Positions 29,620 through 40,916 of a stretch of DNA of 64,000 bases are shown one piece after another. The position numbers and the translations under genes were made by a program. Numbering within the stretch: the stretch's first letter is position 1; every line of letters starts with the position of its first letter. Below the pieces are notes generated by a model. The model did no database searches. It saw nothing but the letters and a program-made list of their open reading frames with translations, and had not been told where the DNA came from. This stretch comes from Tanypteryx hageni (Eukaryota; Arthropoda; Insecta; Odonata; Petaluridae), in contig CM054116.1 of the NCBI GenBank assembly GCA_028673005.1, forward strand, positions 145,511,173-145,575,172, read 5' to 3'.

Positions 29620-30077
29620 TACTTATACGGCATATAAGAACTTAAACATTTTACCTTTGGAGCAATTATTTCAATATGTCATAGTAACTGGCAATTACTT
29701 TACAAATAGGTATAAATCAGTAAGGATGAACAAACGAAGTAAGAGGAGTAATAAAGTATGTACCAAACTATTATAATAATCATGGTAAAAATTCATTATC
29801 TGTAACAATTCCAACACTGATGAATGAATTACCAATAAGTTTAAGAAATCTATCTTGTATGTCAGAGGTCAAAAGAAATTGCAAGACATGGTTGTTGAGT
29901 AATATGAAACAAAAGCTTAATCTACAATAAAAATTAAAGATTGGTTAAAAATTGAGTAAGGGGAACTGTTAAATTAAATATATAAGTTCAAGATTTAATT
30001 AGTTGATGTGTAAATGATAAATGAACTGGTTCTATATAATTATTTATGATTATAATTATGTTATGTAATAGTAATAT

Positions 30078-30113
<36 letters not shown>

Positions 30114-30450
30114 GTAAATAAATCTAAACAATTTATAATAAGTAAAATAATATTTGAGGTGAAAAGAGGAGCTGATTGAGCTCTGCAGGACCTGAATGTA
30201 TTTCGCCCAAGGGGTGTGAGAAAGTAAGGGGCAGAAGGGTAAAGCCCAAGGTTGCGGTAACTAGCCCCTTCAGTGGGGTCCCATCTGCTGCCCAGTAATA
30301 TCACTCCCCCAGGGAATCAGTACCCATACAGTATATATTAAACATTTATATAACTGATATTGTATTTTACAAGCTCATATATGTATATATTTCATGCTAA
30401 TTAATGTATTATTATTAAAAAATTATTATTATTATTATTACTATATTATT
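29620..30450 (+). pseudogene. Daphne/Jockey-like LINE 3' end, copy 1 (decayed)
   Basis: Degenerate coding sequence gives QYVIVTGNYFTNRYK and then LMNELPISLRNLSCMSEVK, with a final lkxWLLS. This is the characteristic C-terminus of Jockey-superfamily RT proteins (IP.l.NeLP..lr...s...fK..l..wLl). A long 3' UTR containing a GC-richer block at 30150-30310 follows, ending near an (ATT)n tail at 30408-30445. The (ATT)n tail matches that of the next copy. Confidence 0.55.
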
Positions 30451-30489
30451 ATATAAGTGCCAACAGAAGCTTCCAAGTGATGCTTTATA

Positions 30490-31380
30490 TGTTTATGCCA
30501 ATGTCAGATACTAGAGCAAGTATCTAGCTACAAATACCTTGAGGTGATAATTGATGAAACTTTCACCTTTTGGTCTCATGTAAGAAAACTTAATGGGAAA
30601 TTGAGGAAAGTAATCTATCAGTTTTATTATGTAAAGGATATTGTGCCTGTGTTTGCCTTAAAACAAATGTATTTTGCTCTTTTTGAGAATGTAATTCGAT
30701 ATGGCTTATCTGTTTGGGGCTGCACCAGCAGCAGTTACATGAACATTTAAAAAAATAGTCAAAATAGAATAGTCAATCTTATGTACAACAAGGTAAAAAG
30801 TAACTTGGAAACAGAGGTTAGTAATGATCTTTATAGAGTGTTGGAAATTTTACAAATAGAAAAATTACATAGATATGTCATTATTACCGATAATTATTTT
30901 TCTGGTAAATATAAAGTTTTAAAATAGTGCAATACTCATTTTGTTATAAGGGACAGGAATAAATTTACTGTTCCTAGGTATGCCACAAAAAAGGGCAGTG
31001 AGAGATTAATGGTAATTGTACCCCAACTATTTAATTCTCTGCCCTATGATCTACAAATGTTAAATAGTCTGGCTGAAGTAAAAAGTAAAATTAAAAAATG
31101 CTTGCTTAAAAGTTGAAAGTCATAATGATGTTAAACTGACAGTAATGAATGTTGAATTTGGCACCTGCTGACAAGCCTTAGGGCTTAGCGGGACCATACT
31201 GCACAGTTTATATTGTACAATGATTATATGCATGACATTATTTTCCAATGGAATGAATAATTTTGTGGTATTTTTTGTAATTTTGTTATTGCAATCGTAA
31301 TTGCAATTAATTTTTTGTAATTTTGTAATTTGTAATAAATTATTATTATTATTATTGTTATTGTTATTATTATTATAAAT
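30490..31380 (+). pseudogene. Daphne/Jockey-like LINE 3' end, copy 2
   Basis: The RT thumb and C-terminal region is readable with two stops: QVSSYKYLEVIIDETFTFWS, HVRKLNGKLRK, ALKQMYFALFENVIRYGLSV and WGCTSS (ORF 30544-30750). Continuing in frame after stops come LHRYVIITDNYFSGKYK and VPQLFNSLPYDLQMLNSLAE, ending about 31115. The 3' UTR holds tgctgacaagccttagggctta, and the element ends in an (ATT)n-type tail at 31320-31378. The element is 5'-truncated. Confidence 0.7.
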
Positions 31381-31527
31381 GAAATTAAATTTTGAATTTC
31401 TTATTTCGACCTTATTTTCATATAAAAATGTAAAAAGATATTGCATAAAACGCCGTTCAGTTCATGCTGTAAATTTACAAAAGCCATGCAGACTCCTCCA
31501 TTTCTGCTCAGGTAGTGAGCCATATTA

Positions 31528-31562
31528 CATCTACATCTTCATGATACCCTGTAAGTCATCTT
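31528..31562 (-). mobile_element. Stub of a CR1-like 3' terminus
   Basis: Plus-strand ttacatctacatcttcatga then taccctgtaagtcatctttt matches, with changes, the reverse complement of the CR1-like 3' end (tacatctacat-tataccctgcaagtcacctttt). It lies directly against the RTE tail at 31563, so that tail is sandwiched between two CR1 ends in the same orientation. Confidence 0.55.
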
Positions 31563-32332
31563 TTTAACCAAGAATAATCACGGACCTGTCTACGGACAGA
31601 GTACCTACATCTACATCTACATCTACATTATACCCTGCAAGTCACCTTTTTGGTGGATAGCAGGGGGTAGTGAGCACCAAGGGTCTATAGTTTTCCTACG
31701 TTATCTTTTCCTGTTATGGTGTCTTATCGTCCTAGGGAAAAACGATCCTCTATATCCCTCCGTTCTACAGTCGATCTCGTGAATCTTATCCTCACTGTCC
31801 TGCCTTCCGATATACGTCGGGCTTCTGATAAGTCCTACTACCTCCTTCGCTAGTCCCTCCGACATAAATTTATCCAGTAGTTTAATTCTAGCCTGCAGCC
31901 TACGTTCCTCTAACGAAGTCCATTTCAGATTTTCTATTAATGATGTTACGCTTTGTTTACTATCGTAATTCCTCTTTACAAATCTAGCTGCCCTGCGCTG
32001 AACCTTTTCTATCTCGTTAGTGAGTCCCTTTTCGTAGGGATCCCACACAGCTGAAGCTTATTCGACCTGCGGTCGAACCAAGGATAAATAACATAATTCC
32101 TTCACTTTTTCGGAGCTATTTCGTACTATTCTCCCTATAAAGGCCAGCTTTTTGTTAGCGAGATATTTAATCGAGTCTGAAACTGGAATCTCTACTCCGT
32201 CCAACGAATAATTAATATCCAACGAAATACTCTTGGTTCTCCAGAAGTTGATGACGCACCTATTCTTTTGGTTGATCTCTATCGGCCATTCCTTACACCA
32301 TGCAGAAATAGCTTCTAGGTCATTTTGGAGAT
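31563..32332 (-). mobile_element. CR1-B fragment fused to an RTE 3' tail
   Basis: Bases 31563-31601 are the last 39 bases of the RTE-like LINE in plus orientation, including its hairpin at 31586-31599. From 31602 the sequence is the reverse complement of CR1-B, whose 3' end starts (acatct)3 here. The C-terminal frame at 31701-32048 differs from that at 57623-57970 by one residue in 115, and the same premature TAA precedes both. About 58 bp near 32160 is missing relative to 58082-58147. The similarity to the other locus ends at about 32332. It is a recent dead copy of a chimeric junction. Confidence 0.85.
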
Positions 32333-32493
32333 ATATTAGAGGGAACATTGATCCTCACCCAATAAAAATGGATTATCCAGTCCATATAAGGTCATGTTTA
32401 CTTTAAATGTATCCCAATTAATTTCCAGAAGGGAAGTTATCTCTTCAGCAGTCAAAATATATAAACATTTCAATGGTAAAAATACACGTGCAT

Positions 32494-32879
32494 TTGTACC
32501 CACTGCCCCAAAAATGGGGCATTGAAAAAGCACGAAAATTTTCATATAATAACAAATTTAAAGAATTGTAGCTGTATTGCAGTTTGAAAAGGAATATATA
32601 ATGCACATAATTAAATCATAATAAATATAAGGTTTAGTAGAGGTAAACAGAATGAACACATTTTCTCTTGGCGATTCATGGTTCCCTGTGTAACACTTCC
32701 TTGCGACATTCAAAGGACAATGCCGTTATACCTGCACCAGACCCAAAACCAAAGACCTTGCTATAAACTTAAAGGCATACGGACAGAGGACTGGAGTAAG
32801 ATATTCCCCCAGATTTTTGTGTTGCCAAACTTAAAAACAGCAAAAACTGCAGCACCCCATTTTTGGGGGCACAAATGGG
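32494..32879. mobile_element. piggyBac-like MITE
   Basis: The right end reversed reads TTAA, ccc, atttgtgcccccaaaaatgg, gg. The left end reads gtaccc, actgccccaaaaatgggg. The shared core ccccaaaaatgggg lies a few bases inside each end and is itself nearly palindromic. A TTAA is intact at 32880-32883, but its left counterpart has decayed (tgta). There is no coding sequence. Confidence 0.55.
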
Positions 32880-32883
32880 TTAA

Positions 32884-33740
32884 TTTACTTTACACAAAAG
32901 AGGTTGAATGAAAATTGAAGCAAAGACAATTGGTGAATTTGAATCCGGAGCATTAGAATTAAGAGGGTTAGCAGTGGGATTTTAAAAGTTTTTATTTTAA
33001 TTCTCGCTATTGAAATGGATTTCCAAAAATTTCAATGACTCGCTCGTGGATTTTTATGCGAAGAGTAATTTTATGAACTTTCTCCTATATTAAAAAATAT
33101 ATGCTAGCTAATATGACTTTCTGACGCATTTCCGGATATATCACCTTCAAACCCATTTGTGAGATCAATTGTAATTATTAATTAAGGCTCATCAAACGGC
33201 AGTCGCCTATTATTCACAATTTAAGCGCCAATTTCTCCAGTCCATTAAAAAGTTAGGTACCTTCCAATCGAGTGAACTTGAGGAATACTATATTTTGCTA
33301 ACGAAGCGTGAAAACCGTATTCCATTCATACTAAGATAATTTAAATTATGCTTACATGGAATTTGCCGCATTAGTTGTTTAACATCGTAATTGTGGCATA
33401 ATAATAGCTGTTACACAGCGTAACTCACCGAAAGGTTAAGGAAACGAGGTTAGTAATCAGAAACAGTACCTATATCGACGATATAAAAGTATTCACTCTC
33501 GTAACTGCCTTCACCACGTAACTGCCCCAACCGAATTACGGGGAGAAAGCAGAAGATTTTTTTGCATTGCATAATCTCCTCGCTTTTACTTTGACAAGAT
33601 GTTTGTTTTGGCTGCACATGCGTCCAATATAAACCAGTTCGTGCTTAGGCATGATGAGTAAAAATTTTAAATTGCATTATCCGTATACTTAATTCTGAAA
33701 AGTCCACTTCTTACTATAAAGGTGGAAACCGTGTATTTGC
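32884..33740. other. AT-rich stretch without recognised feature
   Basis: I see no recognisable gene, terminal repeat or duplicate of other parts of the window. Confidence 0.5.
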
Positions 33741-34690
33741 TCCTTTGCCTTGTTTTAATGTGAAAAATCGTGTGAAAAATTATGCGAGTAAATACGGTGA
33801 TTTGGTCGGTCAATCTACTTTCCTCTCTGCATGCCGTTGTGGAATGACCTCTGTAAATTTACCAAGGACCAAGTCCAATAGAAACGGAGCATGGCGAGTG
33901 CTACTTACGTGGTGCAGAGCGCAGCGTGGACGGCTCCTCCTCTATAAGAGTTATCCTCTGCGAAAACGGCGCTCTCGACTTATTCCTAGTAAATGCGACA
34001 CTGGGATCCCGACCGAGTTCAATGGCATACGATTGCAGCCGACGAAACGCCGAACGGGTTCGATTACGGGCGAGGCAAGCGCATTTCCCGGCAAACGTTA
34101 TTATAGCAATATATCCGGCGACGGGAATAGTCCAAAATCTCCAAGAGCGAAGAGGAGGACGAAAAATTCAGAATAAAATGGCGCCTCGAACCATTGCGAT
34201 ATGACACACGGCAATAAGAGATGGAATAACTTGCGATAATAGCTATCATCTAGCAAATGCAGGCGAGAAGGGAGGGTGGCGACAGTTGATCACACGTCCA
34301 GCGCCGTCTCACGAACGAATCCGAATGCGTGCGATGAAGAGCTGCTATAGCCTCCGGGAGAGCCATCTGCCTTGGGAAGGCCAGCGCCTCCTCGGAGGAT
34401 TACTCTCTCGAGCGGGGAGAGGGGGAGGGGGTGAGGGCGGGGGGGGGGGAGGGGGAAGTCTCGAAACGCTCGGCATCCGAGATGCCCGAGAAAACCTATT
34501 CGAATCGCAAAATCCAGTTAGGGCCGCAAAGATTGGTCGCGGCGATTAGTTCCTCGAATGTTCGCCGCTCGAACAGACGCCACGCGCGCCCCAATCGGCT
34601 TCCTGTCGATTATGACGCGTTAAGTATATGCGAGCTATACATTTGTCCACTTTATGCTGAAAAATTACGTGTACTGAAAATTTATAGAAA
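33741..34690. other. GC-richer, CpG-containing island, unassigned
   Basis: Base composition rises sharply against the AT-rich flanks, with many CpG and several gcgcc patches. Open frames at 33745-34176 and 33926-34204 overlap in different frames and match no family I know. There is a cctcctctataagag at about 33940, a weak TATA-like element. It may be a CpG-rich regulatory island or exon of a host gene, but this cannot be shown from sequence alone. Confidence 0.35.
34414..34456 (+). repeat. G-rich tract, potential G-quadruplex
   Basis: The plus strand has at least five runs of four or more G separated by one to four bases (gggg-aga-ggggg-a-ggggg and onward to a run of about eleven). This satisfies the usual G-quadruplex pattern. 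It lies within the GC-richer island. Confidence 0.7.
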
Positions 34691-35165
34691 ATAATATAAT
34701 GGAAGTCTGTTTCTCATATTGTATCGGTATTTCATCTTCAACAAAAGGTTCGGATATTTTCTTATTTTATTTGTAAGTAAACCGCTCTTAAATTCTTTTT
34801 TTAACTCCGGATTACAGTAAATTTTCTCCTTCAGCCTTTCGTTTTCGCCCTCAGAGAGGCTCAGATATTCAAGGCATGACGTAACCTTTTGGATTATGAT
34901 TACATAATAACAAAAAATTATAAGGGAACGGCTTTAAATTATAGCAGATGAAGCATTTAGCATTGAAGTATGTAATACTGGAACATTTTTACATTATTTA
35001 TTCGTAAAATTTGGATGCAATTAATTATTACACCTCTTATAACTTCGATTGCCAAAGTATCTCCTTAGTTATGTTTCCTCCTACAGATTGGAAGCTCAAT
35101 TTTAAGGATATAAGACCAATGATATCATTAAAAAAAGATTAATAAAAATTTATTTTTAATAAGTT
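34691..35165. other. AT-rich stretch without recognised feature
   Basis: I see nothing recognisable in this stretch. Confidence 0.5.
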
Positions 35166-35166
35166 T

Positions 35167-35219
35167 CGTACACACACACACACACACACAGGTGTGTGTT
35201 CGTGTGTTTTACGTGTCTC

Positions 35220-35222
<3 letters not shown>
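35167..35222 (+). mobile_element. (CA)n plus a Penelope tail fragment
   Basis: A (CA)n run at 35170-35190 is followed by gtgttcgtgtgttttacgtg and tctcttc (35196-35222). These 27 bases match exactly the minus strand of the Penelope tail at 6604-6630. The match ends at the next (TA)n. Confidence 0.55.

Positions 35223-35224
<2 letters not shown>

Positions 35225-35272
<48 letters not shown>
35225..35272. repeat. (TA)n microsatellite
   Basis: About 48 bp of alternating TA directly follows the Penelope tail fragment. Confidence 0.95.
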
Positions 35273-35276
<4 letters not shown>

Positions 35277-35279
35277 GGA

Positions 35280-37300
35280 TTTGGAATAAGAAACGTGTTC
35301 ACCGTAGCAAAATGCTTCGAGGAGTAATATTGCGTTATTTGGCGGACATAGAGCGAGGTGCTGTCACATGCTTTAGAAATCATTTATGGATGAATAACAG
35401 AAAATAAGATAAATTTATAACTAAAAACAAACAAATAAGTATACTATAAGAACAAGTGATAGTATATGTGCCAATAGAAAATTATTTTAAATGGGTATTG
35501 AATTTTCAATACCTCGCTTTCCCGCAGACAATCACACTCGTAAATAAATGATCTCCTGCTGGCCTGTAGCAGTCTCCTTTCCAGCCTAAATGGCGCGTCG
35601 TAGTCCGCCGGAGCCAAACCGTGGGAGCCAAGGATCCAGCAGCGAAGGAGGAAGAAGGCGCGACGGAGCGAGACGGTTGAAGGATGGGGAAAGGGCGGGA
35701 AACACTGAGGAGGGAGCGAAACGGGGCCTTTTTATCGCCTAGGCACACTATAGACAAATGCCCACAATTTAGGGGTGGGGCCTAATCACGATCTCGGTCG
35801 TTTTCTTTTGTTTTTATTTATATATTAACCGTAAAAAAGCACTTTTAAGCATTGAACAAGAAATATTCAACACTATTGATTACGAAGACATTATCAATAC
35901 ATTTGCTGAGAAGAAGTCAAGAAGAGTACCTGTATAAAATTCTTTCTATCTTTGTTCCATTTATACCTATTCTTTTTATCGTTTCATTATTTATGTAGTG
36001 TAGAATTAGGGATATATAAACAAACACCCATGATTATTTTTATTGTTGATATGTTACATTTATTTTGTAAAATTCCATTTGATGGATATTTTGGTGAAAT
36101 TTTTTCAAACTATAAAATAATGAAGATTTGTACAAATGACAATAGCAATAAAATGCTACCGAAAAATTTATGGAACTAATTTTGAAAAAATATATTTCCT
36201 TAAAACACGTTCTAAATTTGTTTGCCTAGGGCCCATGCAAGGTTTAATCCCGGATTGGGAGGAAAGGTCTATTCCGAAAGCACTCACCCAATATACTATA
36301 AAGAAGATTCTGTCTGTCCTCAATGCATTCGGATTCGCGAGAACCGGTGCAACAAAATTTTGCAAGGAATCCGTATTTATCCAAGGGAAGGTCGATGGCT
36401 ATGTTTATTTTTATTTTTAATGTTCGTGCCCGTCGATGTAGACAAAATGCGTAATTGCATGTTTGGCACGTTCTCGAATTTCTATCTCCTAAAGTATAAG
36501 TTGCAATTACTATGTGTTCTCGCTGAATTATTTTGGCAAATGCCATATCTTCACCGAATACATTTTCTAATCGGCGTTTCAAAGATCATTTAAGCGCTAG
36601 GGAGAGGAAAACATGATTTTACAATTGTTGTACACGCTAATTATCTTCATAGCGACCGATTTAGCAATATATGAACTTTCTAGCGGTATTCTGATGAATG
36701 AAATAAACGCTCTTGGATTGAACCCTTTCACTTACAAAGGGAATATTTAAAAATTAGAAAATGAAATGAAGATATTCTGAGATGCGTGCCGAGCAATGAC
36801 TAAAAATTCAAAGGAAAAGTATTTCACGGTTTATCGAGAGCAACATTGCAGTTCCTTGGCATCCATGAAGTTACACTTAAGAAAACGCAAAATTTACGTG
36901 TTCTAAACAAATTCGTGGAAATTCTCTATTTCAGGTGAGAAGTAGAGGCAGGGCATGAAAGAATTGGATAAGGGGACGGAAAGCATTTTGCGACACCCAA
37001 GACTTGTGAATTATAGAATATCATAAGAATAAAGTTGTGCTGCTTTGCAGACTTGATGTATTGTATTTACCCTGCCAATACCAGGTGTTCAAGCCATTAC
37101 ACCACCTTCTTGAACTTTGCGTGCTTGCTGTGCGCGGATTTGCACTTCACGACAAAATTTATTGTGAACATTACTTCTGTTACGCGCCGATTATTTGCAT
37201 TTCGCGTCATGCGTCTACGATTACAAAAAGCGTGATCTCCCTCTATTTTTTGTTTCAAAGTTCAATTTAAACTTTGCTGCCCTAGAAAAGGGCTTAATGT
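35280..37300. other. Unassigned sequence
   Basis: A GC-richer patch at 35510-35730 and short overlapping open frames at 36136-36593 and 37035-37235 are present. None shows a known domain, and frames on opposite strands overlap over the same bases, so they are probably chance. No terminal repeats are recognised. Confidence 0.35.
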
Positions 37301-37302
37301 TA

Positions 37303-37663
37303 TTATATGATATTATATCATATCATATTATATTATATTATATTATATTATATTATATTATATTATATTATATTATATTATATTATATTATATTATATTA
37401 TATTATATTATATTATATTATATTATATTATATTATATTATATTATATTATATTATATTATATTATATTATATTATATTATATTATATTATATTATATTA
37501 TATTATATTATATTATATTATATTATATTATATTATATTATATTATATTATATTATATTATATTATATTATATTATATTATATTATATTATATTATATTA
37601 TATTATATTATATTATATTATATTATATTATATTATATTATATTATATTATATTATATTATAT
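37303..37663. repeat. (TATTA)n pentanucleotide array
   Basis: After a few atatc/atata units, the pentamer TATTA repeats almost without error for about 340 bp (roughly 68 units). Long open frames through it encode only repeats of Y-Y-I-I-L and are artefacts. Confidence 0.98.
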
Positions 37664-37843
37664 TTATAATGCTCATTATTACCAGTTTTCGAAGTAAACA
37701 AACTTGATAACTCTCAACTTAATTATTTTGTAACTCAACTTGAACTTCACTGCCAATTTTAGATGATGAAACTTTAGTTTAAAATTTGAAAAAATGCCAT
37801 CATTTTGGAATAAAAGGTTTTCATTCGCAATTTTTTTTACATA

Positions 37844-40800
37844 CAGTAAAACCTCGATTAACCGGCCCTCGCTTAACCGGTCCCGCTTTGACCGGCCGGT
37901 TGGCCGTGACGACGTTTTCATCAACGGCGCTCCGTTATGTTATTTTTCAGGAGAATTTGAAAATAAACGGAATTACGCATTTTACCTTCGGGGTGTTATA
38001 TGTCACTTTTAAAAAGGATAACAGAATTTTAGACTACATTCGTGTCAATAAAGCTTCCTGTAAGACAATTTTCGTAAAGATATATCGCGCATTAGTAGTA
38101 AGGAGGCATGAAATCTGATGAAGTTGGTATCAAATATATGTTACTCAACTTAATTTGGAGTCGCAATGGGATATCCGAAAAGAAAATGACAATAGAGCAG
38201 GGAAAATGAATACACCCTCCGTGATTTGTTGCGAGTGTTTCAATGCTACAAAATTGCTTACGCTCACAGTCTATGAAGTGATGACTCGAATCGAGAGGTG
38301 CTGTTTATCCCCTCTCATGTGATGGGAGATGATATGGCCTTGCTGCCAAATTGCGTAGTTCGTTAAGGAGAGAGGGTCTCACGCAGGGCATTTGGAAATT
38401 TGAGACAATGTTAGATAGGGAAAAACTGCGCGCTAAGGATTTGAGTAGCTGCCTCAGGGTGGCGAAGTGGATCACCCATAAATTGATGACTCGCGTTGAA
38501 AGTGGGCTCGTGGTGTGGCTGACCTTCTCTGTCCTCACGAACGTGTGTATTGTGACCGGTTGTGGTTTATTATTACGTTGCTGAACAGTGTCGATACTTG
38601 CGAATTTTTACGACGAGGCAGGTGATCACAATGCCTCCGAAGAGACTCGAAACAAAAAGAAAGCGTACAGTGCTCAGCATTAAGGATAAATTAGAGATAA
38701 TATTGTAACTATAATCCGGGGTTTCAGCTGCAAACATTACCTTGGATTACGGAATCGGAAAATCACCGGTGAACGACATAAAGAGAGACAAAGAAAGGAT
38801 TAGGAAATTCACGAATAAATTCGATGCCGCTGAAAAAAGTGGCGTGTCCGTTCGCAAAACTTGAAAACTAGCGAGCGATAAAAACGTGGAGGAGGCAGTC
38901 TACAAGTGGTACGCGCAACAGCGATCTTGCGGTGTATGCGTTCGTGGTGTCGAGATTCAAGCAGCAGCCGTAAAACTTGCCGATCATTTGAACGTGCCCA
39001 ATTTGAAGGCAAGCAGCGGTTGGCTGTGGCGTTTCCGAAATAGACACGGTATTAGAAATAAAAAAACTCAAGGTGAAGCTTTAAGTGCCGATGAGCCATT
39101 TAGACAAATGTTAAGGGAACTCTTAATTAGTACAGGTCTTCACCTTAGCCAGCTCGACAATGCTGATGAAACAGGATTCTTCTGGAAGTCATTGCCGAAA
39201 AATACTCAGTCATCAAGACATTAGTCTTCAACCCCTGGCCGAAAACTGTCAAAAGAAAGAATTTCAGCTCTTCTCTGCGCGAATGCCGACGGCAGTCATC
39301 GCCTAAAATCAGTGGTTGTAGGTATATCTAAGCGCCCCCCTGCTCTTAAAAATGCAATGAACAAATTTCCTGTGCATTACTACAACTCTTCAAAGGCTTG
39401 GTTCACCCAAGATATCACTGCAGACTGCTTTTTTCAGCATTTCGAACTTGAAGTTAGAAAATTTCAGATAGAAGAAATGAAGATTGCTCCCGACGATGTC
39501 AAAGCTCTATTGATTCACCCCAGTGTCGAAAATCTCTCCAGTAGTGACGGAAAAATCAAGTGCCATACTCTTTCTCCTAACGCAACATCTTTAATGCAGC
39601 CAATGGATCAGGGCATTATAATGGCTACCAAAAGACTCTATAGGAGAAAATATTTGGATAAGGTGATGGTAGTACTGGAGAACGACAATTACGATACCCG
39701 AGGACATAGGATATTGCAGAACATAAAAAATTACAGCATTAAATCAGCAATATTTAATTGGGCAACCGCTTGGGATGCGGTGAAAAGCCTAACCCTCGCG
39801 AACGGGTGGAAGAAACTTTTACTTGACACTGACGTAGGCATTGATTTCCGAGGGTTCTTTTATTAGCAGGGGAAATTTTTTTACAATATACGATATGGTG
39901 GAGTGGCTAGACGCCGACGAAGGAGACCCTGGGTATCACACCCTCACGGAAGAGGAAGTTGCGACAGTGTTTCATGCCCTGATTTAGGAGATCCAAGTGA
40001 TGATGACGAAGACGAGCACGAAGAACAAACTCGAAAAAAAACTCTCCGTAGTTAGGGACCATGCAGACTCTGTGATTAATTTAATCAACGCAAGTTCCGA
40101 TCCTGCTTTTCAAGTTTACTACAAACATTTTAGTGAATTTAGAGACTTAATCAATCGGAAACAATGGAGTAGTGCAAAGAAAATGAAAATTGACAGTTTC
40201 TTTAAGCCTGCTTCACATCCCCAGTGCATATCTCAAGGTCTTGGGGACCCTCAGTTGTCAACTTCAAAAGGCGTAACCTCATCAGAGACTCTCTTTCGTC
40301 GGTTTCAGCGCTCAACAAATAGCTGCCATACCACTCCCGACCCGCATTTACTCACGAATGTCGATTCCGATTGATTGGTAATTTCATTTTTTCTACATCG
40401 TTTTTACTTAATTTCGAATAGCGAGTTTTTATTATAGATATATCGGGATTTAAAGCTGTAGAAAAGTAAGCAGCGACATAAAGAGAGATTTCCTACCATG
40501 CAACATGGAAAATGCAAATGTGTTACATTTCTGAATTTTTTCGTATTTACGATGTCTTTTGTCTCAAAAATGAATATTTTGATAGATGAATTGATAATTT
40601 TCCCTATTGCTGTGTTGAATGTTTCTGAGAGTTAGAAAGTAAAATGTTGATTGCTGCAAATAATCGGCACTTTTTAAGTAAAAAATTACGAATTTTATGT
40701 GAAAAGTAATGAAATGTATACGTTATGTCGAAGTAACACTAGTAAATAAGCCGATAAGGTCGTCGTCATTATAAAATAATCGTTTCAGCGTAAAATAATG

Positions 40801-40914
40801 AACTTTTTTGGTGTCATTTCCACTGAGGCGATCAATATCGATTTTCCCTCGGATTAATCGGATTATCCAGCCGACCCTCCGCCCCATATAGGCCGGTTAA
40901 TCGAGGTTTAACTG
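37844..40914 (+). mobile_element. Full-length Tigger element, inactivated
   Basis: The ends are cagtaaaacctcgattaacc (start) and ggttaatcgaggtttaactg (end), inverted over about 24 bases with one mismatch. TA dinucleotides flank both sides (37842-37843 and 40915-40916). The 3,071-bp element carries a pogo/jerky-type transposase at 38631-40374 with stops and frameshifts. Non-coding flanks of about 790 and 540 bp surround it. Both ends and the TA duplication are intact, so this was a whole autonomous-type insertion. Confidence 0.92.
38631..40374 (+). pseudogene. Tigger/jerky-type transposase, broken
   Basis: The frame starts MPPKRLETKRKRTVLSIKDK, the N-terminal CENP-B-type HTH, interrupted by stops. 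A second HTH follows at 38886-39224 (SSGWLWRFRNRHGIR). The DDE domain begins with LDNADETGFFWKSLP, containing the first catalytic Asp. The second Asp, expected in an LLLDNAPSHP-type motif, is missing: sequence passes from DDVKALLI straight to HPSVENL, so the LDNAPS core is gone. The third acidic motif LMQPMDQGII is present. The tail has WLDADEGDPGYHTLTEEEV and ends near KIDSFFKP, which resembles a PCNA-binding box, reported for pogo transposase. Confidence 0.9.
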
Positions 40915-40916
40915 TA

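Noticed and set aside
37195..37707. Long open frames (170 and 120 codons) on the plus strand
   Set aside because: They are read from the (TATTA)n array and encode only a five-residue repeat.
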